64,000 nt of DNA from Azolla caroliniana (lineage: Eukaryota; Polypodiophyta): the NCBI GenBank assembly GCA_043228905.1, contig JBHGNT010000008.1, positions 13,826,001 through 13,890,000 on the forward strand. Reading direction: 5' to 3'. Below the pieces are notes generated by a model. The model saw only the letters and a list, made by a program, of their open reading frames with translations, ran no database searches and was not told the DNA's origin. The translations under genes were made by a program, and so were the position numbers. Shown here piece by piece: positions 19,949-30,414 of the stretch (position 1 is its first letter; every line of letters starts with the position of its first letter).

Positions 19949-20725
19949 TCATCGTAGTAGCCATACCCGATCTCCAATGTTAAAATTGGATGGAAGCCGA
20001 TGACGATCCGCGTAAACCTTGTGTGTTTGTTGAGCTTGATGTAGATGAGTAGATAAATCTACTTGTATCTTGCGTAACCACTCCAAACGATCCTCTACGC
20101 AAGGATTTGTGGGTAACTTTGGGGTTTCAAACACACACCACTGGGGGTGACAATCTGTATAAGCATAAAATGGCGTAACTTTAGTCGATGAGTGGACAAA
20201 GTTATTATAGGAAAATTCAGCGAAGTGGAGAATATCCGCCCAGTCATCCTGATGATAGCTTAGAAAGCACCGAAGATACTGCTCCAACGTTTGATTTGTT
20301 CGTTTTGCTTGGCCGTTGGTTTGCGGGTGGTAGCTGGAGGAGAGGTTACAAGTGACCTTCAACATTTTAAAAAGGTGCTTCCAAAATTTCGAGACGAATT
20401 GGGGTACATGGTCGCTGATGATATTATTAGGAAGGTCATGATACCGACATACTTCACGCATGACAATTTCGACGGTTTCTTCATTGGAGATTTCCTTAGT
20501 ACATGGTAGGAAATGAGCCATCGTCATATATCGATCTACTACTGTTAAAATCGCATCGAATCCCTTAGAGACTGGAAGATCTGTGATGAAATCTAGAGCA
20601 ATGGATTGCCACGGTTTGCTTGGAATTGGTAATGGTTCTAAAAAACCATATGGATGATGCCTTGACATTTTTTCTCTACAACATGTATCACAAGTCCAAA
20701 CAAAATCTTCAATAAATTGTTGCAT
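19949..20725 (-). pseudogene. Integrase core of Chromo-1, catalytic Glu replaced
   Basis: DDE core: first Asp in IALDFITDLP, second in NIISDHVPQF. The third position, normally Glu in GQTERVNQ, reads GQAKRTNQ, so Glu is Lys. This should kill strand transfer. The preceding CDTCCREK keeps the CxxC of the zinc region. About 259 codons are open. The first part of the zinc region (about 20726-20940) is broken by stops. Confidence 0.88.
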
Positions 20726-21094
20726 ATAGGGCTTCTAAGGTCTTAGTACTACCAAAATGCCTAGTTGTATATGTGTCATGACAGTTTTGAACTACTCAAA
20801 GGTGGCAGGAACCATTAGGAACATACAAGAGTTTCTTAAAGAATAGTAATCCATCATGACATTCGAATTGTTGATATTCTGTACCTGGTTGTTGCGACTA
20901 TGAACAAGATGCTCGCGAGGGATCAATTTGTGCTAGAATGGCTTGGGCGAAAGAATCTGTCTTCAAGTCCTTATGCATGGTATCCATAACGTGGGAATCC
21001 AAGGGCATGCCGAAGACCTATGTTGCTTGTAGTCGTGTTGGTCCCAAGATTACTTACTTTTGGTTATTGAAAGCTGGCTCGCCGGGACGCGGTG

Positions 21095-21529
21095 CTAGAT
21101 ACGAACATCATGATAATGCATCTGTCTTCCCTTGGTGCTTCCTCGGACGATATGTAATTTTGAAGTCAAACTCGTGAGGAATTGGGCCCACCGAGCTTGA
21201 CGTTGATTTAACACACGAGCACTCTGAAAGTAGGCAAGGTTTTTGTGATCATTGAATACGGTGACTTGATGAGAGGATCCCTCTACAAAATGCCTCCATT
21301 GCGTAAAAGAGTCCACTACTGTTAATAGATCCTCATCATGAATTTCATAGTTGATTTCGGCGACGTCAAACTTGTGTGAGTGGAAAGCCACAAGATGTAG
21401 GTTTTCATCATTACCTTGTTGTGACAGAATGTGACCCAATGTGAAATCCGACGCGTCCGCTTCCATGATGAATGATTTTTCCGGATCAACGTGAGCTAGA
21501 ATAGGAGCCAATGTAAATGCCTTCTTCAT
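21095..21529 (-). pseudogene. RNase H of Chromo-1
   Basis: Follows RT. Shows FIMEADASDFTLGHILSQ (first catalytic Asp), then HSHKFDVAEINYEIHDEDLL (Glu position within NYEIHDEDLL), then VFNDHKNLAYF with Asp. It is out of frame with RT because of a 20-bp tandem duplication at about 21527-21567. 20940-21094 holds decayed connection to integrase. Confidence 0.85.
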
Positions 21530-22341
21530 GTCCGCTTCTCAAAATTCATGTCCGCTTCTTCAAACCAAACGAATGATTGTCCCTTCTTAGTAAGTTGTGT
21601 GAAAGGCAGAACAAGCTTGGAGTAATCTTGTATAAACTTGCGGTAGAAATTGGCAAAGCCTAAAAAGCATTGCACATCTCGCAACGAATGTAGAGTTTGC
21701 CACTCTACCACTGTTTTGACCTTAGCTAGATCCATGGAGATGCCTTCCGAGGAGATGACATAGCCTAGAAATTCCACCTGGTTGCACCCAAAACTACATT
21801 TTTCCAGCTTTGCATAAAGACCATGTTCTCGAAGTCGTTTTAGTACTAATAGTACATGAGAATCATGTTCTTCTTGGGTCTTTGAATAAACTAGTAGATC
21901 ATCCAAATAGATGATCAAACAAACATCCAAAAGATCTTGGAATATATCATTTTCGATGTGTTGGAAGACTGCTGGCGCATTAGTGAGGCCAAATGGCATG
22001 ACCGTATACTCGAAGTGCCCATATTTCGTACGAAACATGGTGTTCCATTCATCTCCTGGTCGGATCCATATGAGCTTATATGCTCCCCGTAAGTCGATCT
22101 TCGTGAAGAATCTTGCAACATGGATCTGTTCTAAAAGACATGAGATAAGGGGAAGTGCATACCTATTTCTGATGGTGACCTTATTCAAGCCACGGTAATC
22201 TACAACAAGACGAAGTGATCCATCCTTTTTCTTGACGAAGAACATGGGTGCGCCGACTGGAGATTTCGAATGCCGAATGAAACCATTTTTCAAATTTTCC
22301 TCTATATAGGCTCGAAGGACTTCTAGCTCGGTTGGTGACAA
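21526..22341 (-). pseudogene. Reverse transcriptase of Chromo-1
   Basis: Well preserved Ty3 [50 protein letters not shown], then the catalytic IIYLDDLLVYS, and FLGYVISSEG in the connection. All motifs for polymerisation are present; only the downstream frameshift breaks the polyprotein. The sequence continues upstream to 22419, reading QPYDCPINLQPG, and crosses the X solo LTR to FDKVQANT at 23784. Confidence 0.9.
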
Positions 22342-22419
22342 ATTGTAGATCGGTCCCCATGGTGGCTCTTTTCCCGGTTGTAAATTGATGGGGCAATCAT
22401 ACGGTTGATGGTGAGGAAG

Positions 22420-23783
22420 TGTTGTGTGATTCTTTACACACTATGTAAAAAAAAGAAAATAACAATAATAATGAGATATTTATTTTATAGTAGCTTAATG
22501 GCTTGTTATAGAAAGATGAACACCTTCAAGATTTTCCGAATGTATTTTACTACATGTAAAATGGATAACTACATATTAAGTTATGTAACTATGAAGCTTA
22601 AGAGGATGAGGGAATACTAGAATTTTAAGATATCCCACATTGATAGGAAACTTTAGCATCCAACTATATAACTAAATTGAAAACCATTAGTTTTTATCTA
22701 TTTGTTAAGAGCACAAAAGGAATAGTTGAACTTGGGCCACTTTGTCTAGATGGATGGATGTGGCTATGTTGCCAGAACCGGGACCAGACGGCGATGGGAA
22801 CCAGCAATTGGCAACTGGCGATGGTGACGGAACCGGTTACGGAACCAAAACTGGCAACTGGACGGCGATGGAAACTGGAATCAGATGGTAATCGAACCAG
22901 AACCGAATAGTGATCGAACCGGAATCGGACGGTGATCGAACCAGAACCGGACGACGACGGAACCGGTGACCGGAACCGGAACCTGATGGCGATTGAACCG
23001 GAACCGGACGACGACAGAACCGGCGACGGGACTGACGATAGAACCGGAACCAGACTGGACGATTGAGGCCGAACGCAGACTAGACAGATCGGATAGGTGA
23101 CGGTAGAGATGATGCATCAAAGCATGGGCGAAACTTTACGGATTATAGGATCGTGCGGCTGAACTAAAGTAAAGTAAAGTTAAGTAAAGTAAACGTCATG
23201 TGGACGCATGCAACTAAAGGTGAAGGCCATGCATAATGTGAGAGGTCATGAAGAAAAAGAAGTCAAGCTTTATGTAAAGGAAAGGTCATGTGGATGCATG
23301 CAATTGAACTCAAGATTAAAACTAGAGTTCCTCATGCAAGTGTATCTTTGAGTGGGGGAAAAAAGAACTCTAAGCCTAATTACCTTATCAAATCCATCTC
23401 TCATCAAAGCTGAAATCCTAATTATCTTATTGAATCCATCTCTCATCGAAGTGGAAAATCCTAATTATCTTATCGAATTCATCTCTCATCGAAGCCAAAA
23501 ACCCTAATTTTCTAATCAAAGCCAAAAAACCCTAATTTTCTTATCGAAGCCATATCTCCGTTAATCTACTAATCTATTACTCTATTAATCTTTGTGAGCT
23601 AAAACTTTTGGAATCCCAATTTCAGGATAGATTGTAACTTTCTTTTTCTTTGCTAATGAAAATTATCAAACTTTGTCATTTTGATTAATTCTTAAAACGT
23701 AAATGTACGACTCTGGTATCCTCTGGTCGGAGGCCCTAGGGTCCTGCCTCGAGTTCACGTATCTTCGTCGTATTTTTGTGACA
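22420..23783 (+). repeat. Solo LTR of family X in Chromo-1 pol
   Basis: 1364 bp, TGTTGTGTGATTC to TATTTTTGTGACA, related to the LTRs at 11077 and 15017 but more diverged and longer through the GC-rich repeat (22780-23060). The Chromo-1 reading continues on both sides. A clean target duplication was not seen (ggaag left, acgta right). Confidence 0.85.
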
Positions 23784-24185
23784 ACGTATTGGCTTGTACT
23801 TTATCGAACACATAGGCATAATGATGATACTTCTTTGGAAGTTGAACGATCGACTCCTCTTTAGTGGTGTCGAAGGGTTTTACTGATATTGCGAAGAGAA
23901 ATATTTCTTCCTTGCGTCCTTCTTCTCGCAACTGATGTAGCGAAATGGTTGCAATCTTATGAGTAGATCCTCAGGCTTGACGATATTGGATTTCTCTTGT
24001 TCTCCAATCTATGTTTGGGTTATGTAATTTGAACCATGCTAATCCTAAAACAATGGGATGTTTTGGGATACTAATTATATTAAATGATACTACACATGCT
24101 AGATTATCTAGGACAATATTAACGGGCTCTGACTCTTCTATGATATTTCCGGAAGTAATGGGACGACCATCAATGACTACTACAG
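23784..24185 (-). pseudogene. Protease end and RT leader of Chromo-1
   Basis: The minus strand reads IPKHPIVLGLAWFKLHNPNI and DWRTREI, the second half of chromovirus protease. The D-S/T-G-A catalytic block would lie beyond 24185 and is lost. The later part, with a stop near 23965, leads to FDKVQANT before RT. Confidence 0.8.
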
Positions 24186-24506
24186 AGGCTCTGTATCTTC
24201 GTCAACTGGCGATTACAACAGAGTATAACTCTGTATCTCGTCTCACTCTATACAACAGTTATATCAACAACAATATGACCACATCTCATCTAAAGTGATT
24301 TCCCTAAGTCATATTTATACTTATATGAACTTAGGGCTATTTACGAATATAGCGTCAATAGGCTTACTCAAAACATATTTACATATATGTCTTCTCTTCT
24401 GGTTCTCACCAGCTCCATCCGATTCGGTTTCCGGATCTCTTCCGGTTCTCACTAGGTTCTCTTCATTCATAACCGGATCCCATCCGGAAGGACCGACTAC
24501 CCAACA
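24186..24506 (-). repeat. Copia-1-type LTR remnant
   Basis: Matches about the 3'-display half of 8976-9499, including acttagggctatttac, and in the minus sense starts TGTTGGGTAGTCGGTCC. The other end is missing and abuts Chromo-1 protease. It marks the point where Chromo-1 was truncated. Confidence 0.8.
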
Positions 24507-24743
24507 GATGGCAATGAACTTTGTGGAATTGATGGCAATCAAGACGGATATGTTGATAAGCATTGCAGGGTAGTGATAATAACGAAGATGGAAATGGTGA
24601 TGGCATTGAGAATCATTGAGGGGTGGGGGGTGGTGCCTAGAATTGCTCCACCCCCCTCCCAAGGGGGTTCAACGTAAGGGAGGGAGAGAGAAAGAGAGAG
24701 ACGTCGAGAGAGAGAGATTGAGAGAGGGGTGAAAGCACGGGAG
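24507..24743. other. Unassigned segment, possible gag scrap
   Basis: A short plus-strand reading NFVELMAIKTDMLISIAG recalls the helical region of Ty3 Gag, but it is followed by stops. The rest is purine-rich with GA runs (24680-24730). Origin not determined. Confidence 0.3.
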
Positions 24744-25166
24744 TGATAATAACCAGCACGCTCAACCGGATCTGGATTGGCTGAATAAGCCTAAGCCGGA
24801 TCGGTATCCGGATAGTATGCGATAACAACCGGCCGGATTGGGGAGCCGGATTCGAGCGGGAACCAGAAGCCTAGTAGTAGCCTAGACTACTAGGTAATCA
24901 TTGTCTCGTAGTTAGTGTCAGTCGCACATGTGAGCATTGAAGTACCCATCAGTACTTTTGTCAGTCCTTTATGGACTGCTATAAATAGTGATGTTTAGCA
25001 CATTGTATGTACAGAGTTTCTAGAGTTAATTTTTGAATATAGTTTTATGTTCTGCTCTCTCTGTCTCCTCTGTGTTTTAAGCTTTTCCATTAAACCTTCA
25101 TCTCATTTTCTGTTGCTATCTAGTTGAGCCGGTTCTGTCTGACGCTTCCACACATTAACATTCACA
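24744..25166 (+). repeat. 5' LTR of Copia-2
   Basis: 423 bp ending attaacattcaca. A TATA-like tataaatag is at 24980-24988. The first 10 or so bases differ from the 3' LTR, so the exact start is uncertain. Confidence 0.82.
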
Positions 25167-25178
25167 TGGTATCAGAGC
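25167..25178 (+). promoter_or_regulatory. Primer binding site of Copia-2
   Basis: tggtatcagagc immediately after the LTR, complementary to plant initiator-Met tRNA. Confidence 0.9.
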
Positions 25179-25260
25179 GCAAGGGTTGAGAACCTCTACA
25201 ACTGACATTTGCTTCCGTAGAGGAACTTTAGTACCCGGTAACAACAAATAGAGAGAAGAT

Positions 25261-25908
25261 ATGGATAGAGGAATGGCGAGTTCACTTCCAACGGAGAAGC
25301 TCGACTAGAGCAACTACATGTGCTGGTCATATAAAATGCACCAGTACCTACTGGGGTATGGATATTGGAGCTTCGTGGAAGGAACAAATGAAGTAGCATT
25401 GGAGCCGTCATACAAAGACTTCATGGTATGGGAGCAAGGAGCAAGTCGGGTACTGTACGGGCTCGCGTCCGGTGTGTATGATCAAATGCTCAGTTACATC
25501 AAGGATGCAAAGACGCCGAAGAAGGCCTGGGAAAATCTACGGAAGATTTTCGCCGCAAGTACCACAGGTCGTAAGTTGCAGCTCCGGCAAGAGCTAAACA
25601 ACATCCGGCAAAGAGACATGTCGGTTACGGACTACACCACCAAGATAAAGGAGATTTGCGATGCACTCGGGTCCATCAACGTGACGGTGGACGAAGACGA
25701 GATGGTACAAATCTGCCTCGGTGGTCTAGCGCAAAGTTACGGGCCAATCCGGACAATGACCTGCACCCAGGAGAAACCACCATCCTTCTTCGACTTGCAA
25801 TCGATGGTGATGGTCGAAGAAAACCACGTGAGTGGATCAAGGACCACTCAATCGGATGGCCGGATGTTGTACACGGAGATAGATCGGCCCCATGGACGTG
25901 GTGGATGA
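25261..25908 (+). pseudogene. Gag of Copia-2
   Basis: The start reads MDRGMASSLPTEKLD then TAG, where Copia-4 has Arg at the matching site (LDRTNYASWSYK). The open part continues with MHQYLLGYGYWSFVEGTN, AKTPKKAWENLRKIFAAS, LRQELNNIRQRDMSVTDYT, a typical copia Gag capsid region, and ends RPHGRGG. Except for the early stop it is full length, and serves as the reference for the deleted Copia-4 gag. Confidence 0.85.
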
Positions 25909-26498
25909 GGTGGGTCGGCACGCAATGGAGGCGGCCGACAAGAGCAGGACCGAAGGCATAGAGGATGTGCCGACAACAATTCCGGACCCTCCAAAAGCAG
26001 GGGGAGTCAAAGCGGCACCGGGAACAGGCAATGAAAGGACGACACGGAATGTTGGTACTGTGGAAAAAAGGGCCATAGGGAAAGTGAATTTTGAAAGAAG
26101 CGCGCCGATTCGGACAAATCTGGATCTGGGAAAACCGGTTGGGAGAACTGATAAAGCTCGCACACTGCGGAAGGATTGAAAGGATCCGGAATCGGGAAAA
26201 CCGGTAAAGGGCCAGCCTTCGTGATGAAGCACAAGGCTAACTTGATGAAGAAGACTACTTCTGGTACGTTGATTCCAGAGCGTCCAACCACATGACGAGC
26301 CATGAAGAGTGGTTCTCTTTTTTAGAGAAACCAGAACAACTGGGGATTATCGAAACCGGAGACGACACCCCTCACCCAATTGTGCATGTCGGAGAAGTCC
26401 CTTTAAGCCATGTCGGACAAAAGGGGAAGCTGATGAACGTACTACACGTTTCGACTATCACAAAGAACCTGGTGTCAGTTGGACAAATTGTCGACTAG
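25909..26498 (+). pseudogene. Zinc knuckle and protease of Copia-2
   Basis: The knuckle at about 26046-26093 reads CWYCGKKGHRESEF: the last Cys of CX2CX4HX4C is Phe. The protease block at about 26258-26300 reads YVDSRASNHM, so D-S-G is D-S-R. Downstream HVGEVPLSHVGQKG and VLHVSTITKNLVSVGQI follow the family. Stops are scattered. Confidence 0.8.
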
Positions 26499-27082
26499 GG
26501 GATGCAGGTGCGGTTTACGCACCTAGGGTGCTTCATCGAGGAAGAGGGCCGGATAATTGCACAAGGGCGTTGAGACGGGAGGATGTTCATCCTCAACACT
26601 AATGATGTCGGCACTGCTATGTTTGCGAAGGGGCAAAAGGTCAAATCGAACATCAACCTATGGCACAAGCGGATCGGCCACGTCAATTATTGGAGGCTTC
26701 AAGACCTGCAATCAAAACAATTCGTTCTCGGTTTGCCGAAATTTAGCGGCCAGAAGGTTGATATTTGTGAAGGCTGGCAACTCGGGAAGCAACACCGGCT
26801 TCTATTCCCCACCGATCGAAATGAGAGCCATAACAAGCTCGATTTAATCCATTCGGATATATGGGGACCAGCACAAAATGTTAGTATTGGCGGGAGTTGG
26901 TATTTCATCTCCTTCATCGACGACTACAACCGACACATGTGGAACTACCTCATCAAGAGGAAGAGCGAAGTCTTCGAGTGTTTCCAGAACCTTCAAAGCT
27001 TGGTTGAACACGAAACGGAGAGGAAAATCAAGTGCCTCCTGTCGGATGGCAGGAAAGAATACTTTTCCAACCAATTCAATAG
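26499..27082 (+). pseudogene. Integrase of Copia-2, first part
   Basis: GAG-pre-integrase region LWHKRIGHVNYWRLQDLQ, with second zinc Cys changed (CEGW for CESC), then the core Asp in DLIHSDIWGP and the second Asp in LLSDGRKEYF. It stops at 27082 within FSNQFNS where Copia-3 begins. The catalytic Glu region is deleted. Confidence 0.85.
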
Positions 27083-27775
27083 TGTTGGGAGACAGGTCCC
27101 TCCGGATGGAAGAGAGAAGAACAGAGCCTCGGCCGAAACCGGATGAGGAGTACCCGACTACGGAGAGCCGGATGGTGCAGACCCGGTGAGAACCGGATGA
27201 GGAGTACCAGGCTATGGAGAGCCGGATGGTGCAGACCCGGTGAGAACCGGATGAGGAGTACCCGGCTACGGAGAGTCGGATGGTGCAGACCCGGTGAGAA
27301 GTGCTCACCGGATGAAGAGACATATTCGTAAATATATTTATGAGAGTCCATCATGGCTATATTTGTAAATAGCCGAAAAGTCATATTAAGTATAAATATG
27401 ACTTAGGGCAAACTCTATATATATAGTTGTTGTCATTCTTGTTGGTGCAAGAAAAGAGAGAGCGTGTAACTGTGTACAGAGGGAGAGAGAGAGAAAGAGG
27501 TCGTTGCCTCTGTTGTAACCGCCGCCTGTGGTGAGGATCGTGAGCACGAGGTCGTTGCCTCCGTGAACTCACTGTTGTACATTCTAACATAGCGATAGTT
27601 TGCAGCCTGTGGGCTGCCGTGGTTTTTCCCTTAGTTTGGGTTTTCCACATTAAACATCCTGTGTACATTTTCCTCTCCTTTGTGTCGTGTGTTTTCCGTT
27701 TCCCGTTTTCTGTGTATGATTCTAAGCTCGGTTGTGGCCGAGCGTTGTGTATAAGGAGCGTTTGAGTTCTCGTCA
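27083..27775 (+). repeat. 5' LTR of Copia-3
   Basis: 693 bp, starts TGTTGGGAGACAGGTCCCTC and ends gagttctcgtca. Contains three 54-bp tandem units beginning accggatgagg (27138, 27192, 27246) near its start, and TA-rich ctctatatatatag at 27412-27425. Confidence 0.85.
27138..27306 (+). repeat. 54-bp tandem repeat in Copia-3 LTR
   Basis: Three units spaced exactly 54 bp, with a shorter fourth partial unit at 27307. By position in the presumed U3 it may affect promoter strength; that is inference. Confidence 0.85.
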
Positions 27776-27791
27776 AGTTATATCAGAGCGA
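27776..27791 (+). promoter_or_regulatory. Primer binding site of Copia-3
   Basis: agttatatcagagcg; the second copy at 29309-29322 reads agtggtatcagagc, the standard initiator-Met site. Confidence 0.75.
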
Positions 27792-27804
27792 AACGACACA
27801 GAAA

Positions 27805-28449
27805 ATGGACGAATCGTTTGGCGGCATGTTCAAGCTCACCGGCTCTAACTATTCAGTGTGGAAGTCGAAGATGAAGGACATGCTCGTGGTTAAAGATCTT
27901 TGGTTACCGGTTCAGTTCGGGGACAAGAGACCAGACAAGATTGACACCACAATATGGGAGGTGATGCACATGAAGACAACGGCGTACATACGGTGCTTCA
28001 TCGACATAAGCCTATACAACAACTTCAATGAAGAGAGCAAGGCTCATGAGCTCTGGGAGAAGATCGGCGTTATGTTTCAAAACAAAAATGCTGTTAATCA
28101 GGTTTCGGTATTCCGGAAGCTAGTAAGACTCCGGTACCAAAATGGATCCAACATGGCGGAGCACATGAATGTCTTCCAGGGGCTGATACACCAGGCAACG
28201 TCATTGGAAGTACCTCTCGCCGACGAGGTACTAGCGCTACTCCTGCTCGGTTCCCTCCCGGATAGCTGGGAGACGTTGGTTGTCACTTTGGGCAACGCCG
28301 GGCTGGAAGGAAAGCGGTTATCCCTAGCAAGAGTAAAGTCGAGCTTGCTAGATGAGGAGGCGTGTGGGAAAGATAAAGATACGAGCTCCGACTTCAAAGC
28401 GCTCCTTACCAAATCGGAACGCGGAAGACATAGAAACTGTAGTCCCTAG
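27805..28449 (+). CDS. Gag of Copia-3
   Basis: 214 codons open from the first Met after the primer site. Starts MDESFGGMFKLTGSNYSVWK, the usual copia Gag start, with HELWEKIGVMFQNKN, FRKLVRLRYQNGSNMAEHM, then LGSLPDSWETLVVTLGN and LARVKSSLLDEEA. It is the complete version of the Copia-1 gag. A TAG at 28447-28449 then separates it from the zinc knuckle and protease. Confidence 0.85.
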   Translation: MDESFGGMFKLTGSNYSVWKSKMKDMLVVKDLWLPVQFGDKRPDKIDTTIWEVMHMKTTAYIRCFIDISLYNNFNEESKAHELWEKIGVMFQNKNAVNQVSVFRKLVRLRYQNGSNMAEHMNVFQGLIHQATSLEVPLADEVLALLLLGSLPDSWETLVVTLGNAGLEGKRLSLARVKSSLLDEEACGKDKDTSSDFKALLTKSERGRHRNCSP

Positions 28450-28915
28450 AACCGGGAGAAGTCGGGGACAAAATCAAAGTCAAGGGGGAGGCCTACTTAC
28501 TTCTATTGCGGCAAGCTGGGACACTTCCAAAAGAATTGTCGGCATTTCCGAAAAGACAAGGAAACCGACGGTACCGATTCGAAGCGGACCCCGGACCGGA
28601 ACGGTAAAGACTGGAGGGGGCCGGACCGGAAGGGAACGACGGCAATCGCGGCAAGTGAAGAGGAGTGGATGCTCATTACCGAGGAGAGTGAGATAAACCT
28701 TGCCGGCGACGAGATGACTTGGGTGGTAGACTCCGGAGCGTCGTTCCACCTTACCCTGGACCGTAAATGCTTCTCATTCTACTCAGCCGGTGATCACGAC
28801 TATGTCCGGATGGGGAATGAAGGTACATGACGAATTGTCGGCATAGGAGACGTGTGGTTGACAACACCAACCGGATGCAAGTTGTTGCTGAAGGATGTCT
28901 GACACGTTCTGGAGG
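28450..28915 (+). pseudogene. Zinc knuckle and protease of Copia-3
   Basis: Reading frame CGKLGHFQKNC (knuckle), then a charged spacer, then WVVDSGASFHLTLDRKCF with an intact D-S-G-A. A TGA at about 28828 and further stops near 28902 and 28918 break it. It ends where a partial LTR begins. Confidence 0.8.
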
Positions 28916-29308
28916 TTTAGGGCAAACTCTCTATATATAGGGCAAACTCTCTATATATAGTTGTTGTCATTCTTGTTGGTGCAAGGAAGGAGAGAGCGTG
29001 TAACTATGTACAGAGGGAGATAGAGAGAAAAAGGTCGTTGCCTCTGTTGTAACCGCCGCCTGTGGCGAGGATCGTGAGCACGAGGTCGTTGCCTCCGTGA
29101 ACTCACTGTTGTACATTCTAACATAGCGATTGTTTGCAGCCTGTGGGCTGCCGTGGTTTTTCCCTTAGTTTGGATTTCCATGTTAAACATCCTGTGTACA
29201 TTTTCCTCTCCTTTGTGTCGTGTGTTTTCCGTTTTCCGTTTTTTGTGGATGATTCTAAGCTCGGTTGTGGCCAAGCGTTGTGTATAAGGAGCGTTTGAGT
29301 TCCCTTCA
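28916..29308 (+). repeat. Copia-3 LTR, partial second copy
   Basis: Matches the last 380 or so bases of 27083-27775. Its first 40 bases contain a 20-bp tandem duplication around gggcaaactctctatata (28920-28960). Confidence 0.85.
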
Positions 29309-29337
29309 AGTGGTATCAGAGCGAAACGACACAGAAA

Positions 29338-29907
29338 ATGGACGAATTGTTTGGCGGCATGTTCAAGCTCACCGGCTCCAACTATTCAGTGTGGAAGTCG
29401 AAGATGAGGGACATGCTCGTGGTTAAAGATCTTTGGGTACCGGTTCAGTTCGGGGACAAGAGACCGGACAAGATTGACGCCACAATATGGGAGGTGATGC
29501 ACATGAAGACAACGACGTACATACGGTGCTTCATCAACATGAGCTTATACAACAACTTCAATGAAGAGAGCAAGGCTCATGAGCTCTGGGAGAAGATCAG
29601 CGTTATGTTTCAAAACAAAAATGCTGTTAATCAGGTTTTGGTATTCCGGAAGCTAGTAAGACTCCGGTACCAAGATGGCTCCAGCATCCAAAACCGGATC
29701 GGTGACAAGGTGTCAGCACATGAGCTGTATTTCGGGCGAAAGCCGAATTTGAGACATCTTCGGATATTCGGTAGCATAGGATATGTGCATGTACTGGATG
29801 AGAAGCGGAGGAAGCTGGATCTGAAGTCGGAGAAGTGCATTCTAGTCGGTTACTCACAAGAGCAAAAGGGGTATAAGTGCTATAATCCCTGGACTAAGCA
29901 GGTCTGA
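29338..29907 (+). CDS. Chimeric open reading frame: Copia-3 gag N-terminus fused to Copia-2 integrase C-terminus
   Basis: 189 codons without a stop. Residues 1-117 are copia Gag (MDELFGGMFKLTGSNYSVWK to VRLRYQDGSS). From IQNRIGDKVSAHELYFG on it is the C-terminal part of Copia-2 integrase (HLRIFGSIGYVHV, KCILVGYSQEQKGYKCYNPW). It lies behind an LTR end and a good primer site, so it could be transcribed from the partial LTR. Made by deletion; function is not expected, but the fusion is in frame. It ends at TGA where the relatives have Arg. Confidence 0.8.
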   Translation: MDELFGGMFKLTGSNYSVWKSKMRDMLVVKDLWVPVQFGDKRPDKIDATIWEVMHMKTTTYIRCFINMSLYNNFNEESKAHELWEKISVMFQNKNAVNQVLVFRKLVRLRYQDGSSIQNRIGDKVSAHELYFGRKPNLRHLRIFGSIGYVHVLDEKRRKLDLKSEKCILVGYSQEQKGYKCYNPWTKQV

Positions 29908-30414
29908 GTAAGCCGAGATGTCGAGTTTGATGAGACAACATCATGGTACTCCTTACCGACTCCAACTCCCGACGAAGACCCGATTCCGGAAGATGAGGCT
30001 AGTGAGCCCGAGGAGGTTCAAGTAGAAGATGAAGTATTTGGCACTCTAGAAGGGAGTCCGATCTCATTCCGGCTAACTGGACCGAATGAGTGGATGAGTC
30101 GGGATGACTAGTTGGATGAGGAACCGGCGAGTAGTGGAGACTCTATCGTGCTCTCCCCGTGCAAGGAATCGAGGAGACGGTTCACACGCAAAGAGAATGG
30201 GAAGAAGAAGATGTCAGAATACGAAACCGAAAACATTGAGTCAGATCGGAGCGAATCCGACTCCGAAAAGGATGAAGACGGATCTTCGGGAACGAAGTCC
30301 GACCTGGCCAAGAAGGGCCCCAAACCGGGTAATACCAAGACTCCGGTCTTCCCGCTTGAAGAACCCTGTTACGCAGTATGGGTAAAATGAGTACATGCAC
30401 ATCATTATGCGTTC
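29908..30414 (+). pseudogene. Acidic integrase-RT linker of Copia-2
   Basis: Reads VSRDVEFDETTSWYSLP, then a Glu/Asp-rich stretch EDEASEPEEVQVEDEVFG, then EEPASSGDSIVLSPCKESRR. TAG at 30109-30111 replaces Gln of Copia-4, TGA at 30388-30390. Equivalent to 49601-50070 in Copia-4. Confidence 0.75.

Larger units (their letters stand above)
8547..24185 (-). mobile_element. Chromo-1: chromodomain Ty3/gypsy element, interrupted and 5'-truncated
   Basis: Minus-strand chromovirus. Read in the minus sense: protease end (24185-23784), X solo LTR insertion (23783-22420), RT, RNase H, integrase, chromodomain (19918-19577), polypurine tract aaaggggggatag (19522-19510), then the 3' LTR at 19509-19472 and 8975-8547, split by Copia-1. 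The joined LTR would be about 462 bp, the same as the solo LTR at 57242-57703. Gag and the 5' LTR are absent: the element is cut at about 24186 by a copia LTR remnant. Confidence 0.85.
27083..29688 (+). mobile_element. Copia-3: rearranged copia fragment (LTR-gag-protease-LTR-gag)
   Basis: Full LTR (27083-27775), primer site, gag and protease; then at about 28916 a partial second LTR, a second primer site and the start of a second gag, which runs straight into Copia-2 integrase. Two copies of the same 5' end in tandem, with no 3' end, point to recombination and deletion. It belongs to the same family group as Copia-1 (gag and protease nearly alike). Confidence 0.82.
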
